Origin: an uncultured Bacteroidota bacterium
GTDB taxonomy: Bacteria; Bacteroidota; Bacteroidia; UKL13-3
Direction of reading: 5' to 3'
DNA length: 5,911 bases
Assembly (NCBI GenBank): GCA_903898215.1
Contig: CAIUEQ010000124.1
Span: forward strand, 1-5,911
The notes below the pieces were generated by a model that worked only from the letters and a program-made list of their open reading frames with translations, had not been told where the DNA came from and made no database searches. Positions 1-5,911 of this stretch are shown piece by piece; the first letter of the stretch is position 1, and each line of letters opens with the position of its first letter. A program made the translations under genes and the position numbers.

Positions 1-1001
1 AATACTTCATTAATTTTAGACATAGGAAATGTTTGAACAAAATCTTTTATCTCCAATTTTCCGGATGCAATTAGATCAACTACTTCTGGATACAACTCAG
101 GTTTGCAACCCCATGTTCCAATAAGCTTTGCATCAAATGCCATAAGGTTACTTAAGCGCACTTCCAATTTATCCATTGTGAAACCAACGATAGAAAGTGT
201 GGAAGCAAAAGTGATGAGATTGAATGCAAGATCTTGTCCGGGTTTTGTTCCAGAGATTTCAAAAATCTTCCAACCAACTTTTGGTGCTTTTAATTCTTTA
301 GCGATCTCTTTTACTTTTTCTTTGATTGTTCTTGTATCCAAACCTTTGATGTTAAGTGTTGCATCAATTCCATTTTGTTTTGCGATGGCTAGTTTTTCAT
401 CACTCAGGTCAAGCGCTAAAACTTTTGCTCCAAATATTTTTGCTATTTGTGCTCCATAAATTCCAACTCCGCCAACACCAATCACAATAGCAAAATCACC
501 TTCAACAAGTTCCGATTTTTTTACAACTTGATAAGGAGTTGAAATCGCATCAGCAATCACAGATAATTCTTCAAGAGAATATTTTTCTAAAACTTTATCC
601 GGCACAGGACATAAAAATTTTGAAGGAACTTTTATATGCGATGCAAATCCACCATGAAAATCATTTCCCGGCATCAATTGGTTGCGGCAAATATTGCTTC
701 TATCGTTTTTACACAAATCACATTCTCCACAAGGAAGAACAGCAGGAATAATCACATTTTTACCAATCCATTCTTTATCACCGGCAATCACAGTTCCGCT
801 AATTTCATGACCGAGTGTTAAAGGCAATGCATGTTTTGTTTGCACACCATGATGCCAAAAACTAATATCGGTATGGCAAACTCCACAGCCTGCAATTTTA
901 ACTAATACTTCACCATCATTTAATTCAGGAAAAGGACTTTCGGTAAGCTGAAATGGTTTGTTCAGTTCTGTCATTTGCCATTGAAATATTTTTTCGCTCA
1001 T
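1..1001 (-). CDS. had: 6-hydroxycyclohex-1-ene-1-carbonyl-CoA dehydrogenase-like, 3' end cut by window edge
   Basis: Zinc-dependent, NAD-linked medium-chain alcohol dehydrogenase; 333 residues are visible and the frame is still open at the left edge, so roughly 20-30 C-terminal residues are probably missing. Catalytic zinc ligands appear as C42 (in GVCHTD) and H65 (GHE), with D151 possibly the third. A structural zinc site is formed by C91, C94, C97 and C105. The nucleotide fold shows GVGGVG at 175-180, with D198 at the end of the second strand favouring NAD. Family-specific stretches recalled from Thauera-type Had are present: PAVLPCG, LMPGND, GGFASH, WKIFE, VGFTMDK and VRLSNLMAF. The known enzyme oxidises 6-hydroxycyclohex-1-ene-1-carbonyl-CoA to the 6-oxo compound in the cytoplasmic benzoyl-CoA pathway. 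The ATG at 1001 starts 6 bases after the thiolase stop, implying co-translation. A related cyclic hydroxyacyl-CoA substrate remains possible. Confidence 0.85.
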   Translation of the reverse strand, partial: MSEKIFQWQMTELNKPFQLTESPFPELNDGEVLVKIAGCGVCHTDISFWHHGVQTKHALPLTLGHEISGTVIAGDKEWIGKNVIIPAVLPCGECDLCKNDRSNICRNQLMPGNDFHGGFASHIKVPSKFLCPVPDKVLEKYSLEELSVIADAISTPYQVVKKSELVEGDFAIVIGVGGVGIYGAQIAKIFGAKVLALDLSDEKLAIAKQNGIDATLNIKGLDTRTIKEKVKEIAKELKAPKVGWKIFEISGTKPGQDLAFNLITFASTLSIVGFTMDKLEVRLSNLMAFDAKLIGTWGCKPELYPEVVDLIASGKLEIKDFVQTFPMSKINEV

Positions 1002-1007
1002 ATGTTT

Positions 1008-2270
1008 TTAGAGATTACAATTTTCATACAATACAGCCGTTCCTTGTCCGCCACCGATACAAGCAGAACCGATACCGTATTTTACTTTTCTTTCATTCAT
1101 GGTACGAGCAAGTGTGAGTGAAATACGCGTGCCACTTGCAGCAAGCGGGTGACCAAAAGCAATTGCACCACCGTTTACATTTGCACGTTCGCGGTCAAAA
1201 CCAAGTTCGCGTTCGCAACCGATAAATTGTGCTCCGAATGCTTCATTGATTTCTATCAGTCCGATGTCGTCAATTTTTAAACCTGTCATTTCTAACAATA
1301 ATTTTATAGCGGGCACAGGTCCAAGTCCCATAAATTTCGGATCAATTCCACAAGTTGCAGAAGCCAAAAATTTTGCAATTGGTTTAAGATTTTTTTGTTG
1401 AACAGAATTTTTTCCTGCAACAATTACTGCTGCCGAACCATCAACAATTCCACTAGAATTTCCTGCTGATTGAACGCCATCTTTTGCAAATACACTTGTC
1501 AGTTTTCCAAGTTGTTCTAATGTTGTAGCTCTAACATTTTCGTCAGCAATAAAATTTTCAACGCCACGTGGAAGTCTTACTTTACGAGATTTTAAACCTT
1601 CTATTTCAAATACTGTTGAATTTAATGCAACGATTTCATCTTTGAAAAAACCTCTCGCTGTTGCTTCCAATGCTTTCGTATATGAACGCAAAGCAAACTC
1701 ATCAACTTCGGCTCTTGTGATGCCAAATTTTTTCGCAACATTTTCTGCTGTGCTTCCCATTGCACAACCTGCAGCGGTATCATCAAGTGCAACCCAAAGC
1801 ATATCTAAAAATTGCAACTGACCAAGAGGATATCCCATTCTTCCGCCAAAACTTACAGTAGGAGCGAGCGACATATTTTCTGTTCCACAACATAAAACGG
1901 TATCAGCTTTTCCAAGAGTAATTTGTTCAGATCCCGTGATGATTGTTTCAAAACCTGATGCACAAATTCTTTGAACCATCAATGCTGGAACAGCTTCATG
2001 CAAACCTGCAAATAATGCAATATGACGAGGGAGAAAATATGCATCACCACAAGCTTGTCCGATATTCGCAATTATTGCTTGATCAATATCGTGAGCTGTT
2101 ATACCTGATTTTTCAATTGCTGCTCGTGATGAAAAAATTCCAAGATCAATAGGAGATACTTGCCCAAGTGTTCCGCAAAATTTTCCGAAAGGGGTACGTG
2201 CTCCGTTTACTAAATAAATATCATCGTAAATTATTCCAATTCCTTTTTCCTTATTGTGGTATGCTTTCAT
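1008..2270 (-). CDS. Thiolase (acetyl-CoA C-acyltransferase)
   Basis: A complete 420-residue thiolase, near the usual 390-400 plus a short N-terminal extension. It catalyses CoA-dependent cleavage of a 3-oxoacyl-CoA to acetyl-CoA and a shortened acyl-CoA, or the reverse condensation. Visible landmarks: VNGARTPFGK at 21-30; nucleophilic cysteine C103 in RICASG; MGSTAENVA at 171-179; NEAF at 342-345; GHP with H374; and the second catalytic cysteine C404 in CIGGGQG. All catalytic residues are therefore present. The N-terminus carries about 15 more residues than most thiolases before the first strand, but the ATG at 2270 is the only ATG ahead of the domain and has an A-rich leader. It lies 34 bases after the reductase-ATPase fusion gene and 6 bases before the Had-like gene. 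In this context a likely substrate is 3-oxopimelyl-CoA (yielding glutaryl-CoA and acetyl-CoA), but chain-length specificity cannot be read from the sequence. Confidence 0.93.
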   Translation of the reverse strand: MKAYHNKEKGIGIIYDDIYLVNGARTPFGKFCGTLGQVSPIDLGIFSSRAAIEKSGITAHDIDQAIIANIGQACGDAYFLPRHIALFAGLHEAVPALMVQRICASGFETIITGSEQITLGKADTVLCCGTENMSLAPTVSFGGRMGYPLGQLQFLDMLWVALDDTAAGCAMGSTAENVAKKFGITRAEVDEFALRSYTKALEATARGFFKDEIVALNSTVFEIEGLKSRKVRLPRGVENFIADENVRATTLEQLGKLTSVFAKDGVQSAGNSSGIVDGSAAVIVAGKNSVQQKNLKPIAKFLASATCGIDPKFMGLGPVPAIKLLLEMTGLKIDDIGLIEINEAFGAQFIGCERELGFDRERANVNGGAIAFGHPLAASGTRISLTLARTMNERKVKYGIGSACIGGGQGTAVLYENCNL

Positions 2271-2304
2271 TTTTAATTATTTTTTATTCGATTTGTAAGT
2301 CAAA

Positions 2305-4146
2305 TTATACATTAACATTTTCTAGTTCTGGATTTGCAACTTGTGCATTCCAGTTTTGTTTTGCTAATAAAGCTGCACCAAAAGCAACAGTGTGTTGAGG
2401 CTGTTCAATTGTTTTTATTTCTTTATTAAATTTTTCACTGAGGATATTACTTAAGTATGGATGGTGTTCAATAACTCCCCCAATCATATAAGTTGGAATG
2501 CCAGGAAGCAATCTCATTTTTGCAACTTTATTGGCAATTGAAATATAAATACCACGAGCGATATCTTGTTTTTTCATGCCATCAAAAACCCAATTCATGA
2601 TTTCTGTTTTTGCAAACACTGTACAAAAGCTGTTCAATTCTTTATCATATTCTGAATGCGCTGCAAGACTGCTCATATCAGATATACTTATTTCTGCTCT
2701 CTCCGAAATTTCTGCTAAAAAAGATCCTGTTCCTGCAGCACATTTATCATTCATGTAAAAATTAGCAACATGATTATTGATATCTGCATGTATTACTTTG
2801 ATGTCTTCACCGCCAATATCGATAATGTTTTTTTCTCCTGGATGGAACATTGATACTCCGGCTGCAGCACAATTTATTTCTGTTTTAATAATATCAGTTT
2901 CAGTAAAATGTTTTCTGCCGTAGCCGGTTGCACAACTGTATTTAATATTAAAGGTTGAATGAATAGATTGCAGTACATGTTTCATTGCATGTCTGTCTTT
3001 ATTCATCGTTTGTAAAATATATCTGAATACTGTTTTCCCTTTCTCATCTATCACAACAAATTTTGTGAAAGCTGATCCAAGATCTATTCCAAGGAAACAA
3101 TCTTGTTCTTTGAAATAAATTGTAGAACGATTTTTTTCAACCAATCCTTTGCTTAATATTTTTTTATTTACTTCTCCTTCAACACCCGGCATTCTGTTCA
3201 TCACATTTTTGTTGGTCATTGCTTTTACCATATTTGTAAATGCAAGATTGAGCGATGTTTTTACGTAATGTTTTTTACCGTATTCAACAATTTTTCCATT
3301 AAAATAATCTATTTCAGTTTGTCGGTTGTTGATAATATCTACTGCTAATGATGGAAAGTGATCACCACCTTTTTTTAGATATTGCATACACTTTCTAACA
3401 AAGTCATCAGGGAAACGAATTTTTTCTTTTTCGGCAACATCTATTCCTTCGTTGATGATCTGCTCAATAAGTTCAACAGTATCTTCGTCAGCCATAGCTT
3501 CAGCCATTGTTAATCTTCCAACACCACAAAGCGCACTAAGCGATGCATTCAAAATTGTTTTTTCCCAAATGCGTTTTGAGAGTTCAAATGAACCGATGCT
3601 CTCTGTGAAAAAATCTATAGAATTTAAAATGTCGGCAAATTGTTGAGATTCTTTTGTTCTACTATCATCAACAGAACCGATATAATTTGGAGGAGTAAAA
3701 AATGAAACTCTGGCGGTGTTTGGTGAAGCAAGATTTCCAGCATAATTGATGATCATACGCAAAGTTTTCGATTCACCGAAAGTTGATGAAATGATCTGCT
3801 CTGTATCAATTCCGTTTTGTGCAGCGATAAAAGTAATTTTATCTGAGTTCAACAATTCAGCTTCTTTGATTGCTCCGTTTGTTTGATATGATTTTAAAGA
3901 AAATACTAAATAATCAAGATCCAGGTGACGCATATCGCTAACAGAATCATACACATTTTCGAAGCGTGTTGTTGATTCGATAATATGTTCGAGCACTATT
4001 CCTTCATCACGAATTTTTTTAAGTTTAAAATCGTCCTTATCACAAATAGCCACATCGCAACCTGCTTCTTTGAGTTTAACAGCGAGGATCATTCCCACCG
4101 GTCCCAAACCTACAACCCCGACTTTTATTTGTTTTATGTTTTCCAT
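2305..4146 (-). CDS. Fusion: ketopantoate-reductase-like domain + BadF/BcrA/HgdC-type activator ATPase
   Basis: A 613-residue two-domain protein, numbered from the ATG at 4146; a TTG codon one triplet earlier is in frame but less likely. Residues about 5-315 resemble 2-dehydropantoate 2-reductase: dinucleotide motif GLGPVG at 13-18, QNG at 110-112, K196 and N200 in the helix with the family catalytic lysine, and S266 and E278 in the PSLAVDI...TEIDYFNG block. Residues about 350-600 form an ASKHA ATPase like the activators of 2-hydroxyacyl-CoA dehydratase and benzoyl-CoA reductase: phosphate loop GIDLGSAFTK at 353-362, TGYGR at 407-411, IDIGGED at 442-448, then C469 (KCAAGTG) and C508 (CTVFA), the two cysteines expected to hold a [4Fe-4S] cluster across a homodimer, and GGV at 556-558. 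The ATPase would inject low-potential electrons into the neighbouring dehydratase/reductase subunit using ATP. Related reductases make (R)-2-hydroxyacids from 2-oxoacids, or the domain may act on a hydroxyacyl-CoA. A continuous frame with intact motifs in both halves argues against a sequencing artefact. Domain calls are strong; the joint function is inferred. Confidence 0.9.
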   Translation of the reverse strand: MENIKQIKVGVVGLGPVGMILAVKLKEAGCDVAICDKDDFKLKKIRDEGIVLEHIIESTTRFENVYDSVSDMRHLDLDYLVFSLKSYQTNGAIKEAELLNSDKITFIAAQNGIDTEQIISSTFGESKTLRMIINYAGNLASPNTARVSFFTPPNYIGSVDDSRTKESQQFADILNSIDFFTESIGSFELSKRIWEKTILNASLSALCGVGRLTMAEAMADEDTVELIEQIINEGIDVAEKEKIRFPDDFVRKCMQYLKKGGDHFPSLAVDIINNRQTEIDYFNGKIVEYGKKHYVKTSLNLAFTNMVKAMTNKNVMNRMPGVEGEVNKKILSKGLVEKNRSTIYFKEQDCFLGIDLGSAFTKFVVIDEKGKTVFRYILQTMNKDRHAMKHVLQSIHSTFNIKYSCATGYGRKHFTETDIIKTEINCAAAGVSMFHPGEKNIIDIGGEDIKVIHADINNHVANFYMNDKCAAGTGSFLAEISERAEISISDMSSLAAHSEYDKELNSFCTVFAKTEIMNWVFDGMKKQDIARGIYISIANKVAKMRLLPGIPTYMIGGVIEHHPYLSNILSEKFNKEIKTIEQPQHTVAFGAALLAKQNWNAQVANPELENVNV

Positions 4147-4193
4147 CAAATTATTATTATTTATTTATGTTATTTCAGAAATTGATTGATTAT

Positions 4194-4658
4194 TTAGATG
4201 TTTCTGATAATGTATACTTCTTCATCCGCAGGAACATTATTTATGTGCATTTTTTGAAGTAGTTTTTTATATTTTTCGATGATAGCTTCTTGTGAAAATT
4301 CTTTTTCGTCATCAGGTAGAGAAATATTAATGATGGAGGTAAATTTTATTTTATCAGCATCATTCTCAATTACACGATTTACAAGTTTCAAGCAGCCTGT
4401 TAAACATTTCCCTAATTCATCTAAATTTCTTGGACAAAAACATCCTTCTTCAGGTGATAAGTTATAATTTGGATTGTCGAATAATTTTTTATTTGGAAAA
4501 AGTAATGCAACAGGATTTTCATTTTCATCTTTATTCACTACAACATACTTCACGTAGTGACACGAATTTTCAATAAGTTTTTCTATAATATGAGAGTCTA
4601 CCTTTTCGCCTGTAGAAAGTTTGAATATCCGGGTTTCAAAAGATTTTTTTTCACTCAT
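4194..4658 (-). CDS. Small protein resembling a stand-alone C-terminal domain of an ANL acyl-CoA synthetase, with a Cys cluster
   Basis: A 154-residue soluble protein with no signal peptide or membrane segment. Residues about 8-60 read like the start of the C-terminal mobile domain of long-chain acyl-CoA synthetases (A8 region): IFKLSTGEKV at 11-20, I24-E26, then a strand-like YVKYVVV followed by PVALLFPN at 49-56. Residues 121-137 (EAIIEKYKKLLQKM) resemble the last helix of those enzymes. The large N-terminal AMP-binding domain is absent. Between these parts sits a cysteine-bearing segment, C73, C75, C85 and C89 (CFC, then CLTGC), that I do not recognise from synthetases. The block that normally carries the adenylation lysine (TPTLKVKR-like) is not apparent. 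The ATG at 4658 has an A-rich leader. The gene sits between the dehydratase/reductase subunit and the activator fusion, so a role in that complex is plausible: acyl or CoA binding, regulation of a ligase, or a metal/Fe-S accessory. No function is established; the domain resemblance is by eye. Confidence 0.72.
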   Translation of the reverse strand: MSEKKSFETRIFKLSTGEKVDSHIIEKLIENSCHYVKYVVVNKDENENPVALLFPNKKLFDNPNYNLSPEEGCFCPRNLDELGKCLTGCLKLVNRVIENDADKIKFTSIINISLPDDEKEFSQEAIIEKYKKLLQKMHINNVPADEEVYIIRNI

Positions 4659-4674
4659 GATGATATTATTTTTA

Positions 4675-4686
4675 TTAACTAGTTAA
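4675..4686. repeat. Perfect 12-bp palindrome in the intergenic gap
   Basis: TTAACTAGTTAA is a perfect 12-base palindrome in the 51-base gap between the dehydratase/reductase subunit and the small ANL-like gene, 16 bases upstream of the latter's ATG. An 11-base A run (4699-4709; poly-T in the coding direction) lies just after the preceding stop. It could be an operator half-site or a weak RNA hairpin, but there is no loop and the sequence is AT-rich, so chance is a real alternative. The poly-T run has no GC-rich stem before it and does not make a convincing terminator. Confidence 0.25.
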
Positions 4687-4709
4687 ATTTTAATTCGTAA
4701 AAAAAAAAA

Positions 4710-5911
4710 TTAATGAATTAACATTTTCGCACTTTCTATTTGTTCTAAAAAAGTTTCAATTTTGGTGATACTTTGTCCTTCCGAATAAAATCTCAGGTCA
4801 CATAAGTCGGCTTCAATAACAAGAGTTGGGATTCCTAATTTTTCCGTAATTCTTTGAGGCATTCCAAAACGGTTATTTGAATTATTCGCACAAGTTTTCG
4901 CATCATGAAAAATCATTCCGTCAATACGAAAATCTTTCACAAGCTGAGCGAGAATTTTTTCTTTAGCGGCTTCACTTCTATTAATAAAAATTTCAGTGTA
5001 TGCTTTTGCTGATGATGCAAAAGGATCTTTTTCATCAAATGAATCGAACACCCAACTATTGCAATAAGTTGAAGCAACAACTGCTGCATTGTTTTGAATG
5101 AACAACTCCGACATTGATCTTAATTTTCCCCAGATTGGCATTCCGTCCCAATAAATTCTGCAACGTTCTTCTTCCAAAAATCCAATACCATTATTAACGT
5201 TACCTTCAAGTTCTTTTAGGAGAGTTGTATAATAATCTTTGGCAATTTGTGTTCCACGTAAAACTACTATTGGTCCCATGTGAATGGTAGCGTCAAAAAA
5301 ACTTAAAGGAGCAGGTGATACACTTGCTGTCCATAAAACTTTTTTCCAAAGGTCAGTAGCTTCTTTACTTAATTTTAAAGTCTCACGAAAGCGGTCGATA
5401 TCAAATTTTAAACCTGTAACTTTTTCGCATAATGGAATCAATTCTTTGAACTGTGCAGCAACATCATCTATTTCTTCTTTGGTTACTTCATCAACATGTC
5501 GGGGAGGGTTTATTCCAAAAGTTGGACAATCTAATTCTCTTCCAAAATATGTAAACCAATCTTGCACTTCGCGACATTGATTTGTATTGTAAACTATCAG
5601 ATCAGGTTTTGGTGGACCTTCCAATCCGTAGTGTTCTGTAAGTGGTGTTTTCTTTGTTAAATATGATCCAATATCGGCAGTTAAATAAGAGCATATATCA
5701 TTAGAGTATCCAAGTTTTGACGATTCAGGAATTAGATCTCCGGCAGTTCTTGTAGCTCCAAGTAATGCACCGTGGTTCTCAGGGAAATGAACTTCAAATC
5801 CAAACGAACGTAATAATTCGGCTGGACCAACACTTGTACACCATGCATATTTTTTAGTGGTGTCTTTCATACCAAGAAAATAATTTCCCATTATTTCCTT
5901 CATCAATTTTG
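4710..5911 (-). CDS. Benzoyl-CoA reductase / 2-hydroxyacyl-CoA dehydratase [4Fe-4S] subunit (BcrB/HgdB family), 5' end cut by window edge
   Basis: A subunit of the ATP-dependent radical dehydratase/reductase superfamily (BcrB, BcrC, HgdA, HgdB), binding a [4Fe-4S] cluster that delivers single electrons to an acyl-CoA thioester. Numbered from the first visible ATG (5903), cysteines likely to hold the cluster are C71 (DICSYL), C110 (NQCREV) and C338 (KTCANN), matching the spacing recalled for this family. Other family traits are FPENH near 40-44, GYSNDICSYLTADIG, KFDIDRFRE near 166-174, GPIVVLRGT at 210-218 and IEADLCDLRFYS near the C-terminus. These resemble BcrB/BadE/BzdO more than BcrC, although a broader dehydratase role cannot be excluded. 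The frame remains open to the edge, and family members usually have more residues ahead of MGNY, so neither the TTG at 5906 nor the ATG at 5903 is likely to be the true start. The stop at 4710 is followed by an 11-base poly-T run on the coding strand. The partner subunit is not in view and may lie upstream. Confidence 0.88.
   Translation of the reverse strand, partial: KLMKEIMGNYFLGMKDTTKKYAWCTSVGPAELLRSFGFEVHFPENHGALLGATRTAGDLIPESSKLGYSNDICSYLTADIGSYLTKKTPLTEHYGLEGPPKPDLIVYNTNQCREVQDWFTYFGRELDCPTFGINPPRHVDEVTKEEIDDVAAQFKELIPLCEKVTGLKFDIDRFRETLKLSKEATDLWKKVLWTASVSPAPLSFFDATIHMGPIVVLRGTQIAKDYYTTLLKELEGNVNNGIGFLEEERCRIYWDGMPIWGKLRSMSELFIQNNAAVVASTYCNSWVFDSFDEKDPFASSAKAYTEIFINRSEAAKEKILAQLVKDFRIDGMIFHDAKTCANNSNNRFGMPQRITEKLGIPTLVIEADLCDLRFYSEGQSITKIETFLEQIESAKMLIH

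Noticed and set aside
103..821. Plus-strand open frames at 103-459, 539-751 and 636-821
   Set aside because: They lie antisense to the clearly coding Had-like gene, which has intact zinc and NAD motifs throughout; the encoded peptides show no recognisable domain.
2271..2310. TATAATTTG as a Bacteroidota -7 promoter element before the thiolase
   Set aside because: Its spacing does not match TAnnTTTG, it overlaps the stop of the preceding gene, and no TTTG element at about -33 is apparent.
1943..2398. Plus-strand open frames at 1943-2152 and 2168-2398
   Set aside because: They are antisense to the thiolase and the end of the fusion gene, with low-complexity hydrophobic translations and no family resemblance.
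2305..4146. Reading the N-terminal reductase domain as a pantothenate-biosynthesis PanE
   Set aside because: The fold and residues fit ketopantoate reductase, but the fusion to an activator ATPase and the aromatic/dehydratase operon make a housekeeping pantothenate role unlikely.
4172..4182. ATTTC-A-GAAAT inverted repeat between the ANL-like gene and the fusion gene
   Set aside because: Five-base arms in AT-rich sequence are expected by chance, and there is no T tract or GC stem to support a terminator.
5284..5580. 98-codon plus-strand open frame
   Set aside because: Antisense to the conserved core of the dehydratase/reductase subunit; no domain or credible start region.

Overview
The window is an AT-rich bacterial segment carrying five genes, all on the minus strand, tightly packed and reading from right to left: a 2-hydroxyacyl-CoA dehydratase/benzoyl-CoA reductase subunit (cut by the right edge), a small protein resembling the detached C-terminal domain of an acyl-CoA synthetase, a fusion of a ketopantoate-reductase-like domain with a BadF/BcrA/HgdC-type activator ATPase, a thiolase, and an alcohol-dehydrogenase-family enzyme that looks like 6-hydroxycyclohex-1-ene-1-carbonyl-CoA dehydrogenase (Had; cut by the left edge). 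Gaps between genes are 51, 44 (to the preferred ATG, 47), 34 and 6 bases, so a single operon is likely. No RNA gene, mobile element, CRISPR array or convincing terminator is visible.

The low GC content, A-rich leaders and absence of Shine-Dalgarno-like GGAGG upstream of every visible start resemble Bacteroidota and relatives. This is inference from style only; no taxonomic marker gene is present.

Functionally, the outer genes fit ATP-dependent anaerobic breakdown of benzoyl-CoA or a related ring acyl-CoA. The activator ATPase would drive electrons into the dehydratase/reductase [4Fe-4S] subunit, Had would oxidise the ring hydroxyacyl-CoA after hydration, and the thiolase would cleave the opened 3-oxoacyl chain. 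The diene hydratase (Dch), ring hydrolase (Oah), partner catalytic subunit and ferredoxin are not in view and may lie outside the window.

The middle of the operon is the unusual part. The activator ATPase is fused behind a complete NAD(P)-binding ketopantoate-reductase-like domain, and the gene before it encodes a free-standing ANL-type C-terminal domain with a cysteine cluster. Neither belongs to the textbook bcrCBAD set. Together they suggest a variant radical-dehydratase/dearomatising system in which a 2-oxoacid or hydroxyacyl reductase, and perhaps CoA-ligase control, are physically tied to the activator.
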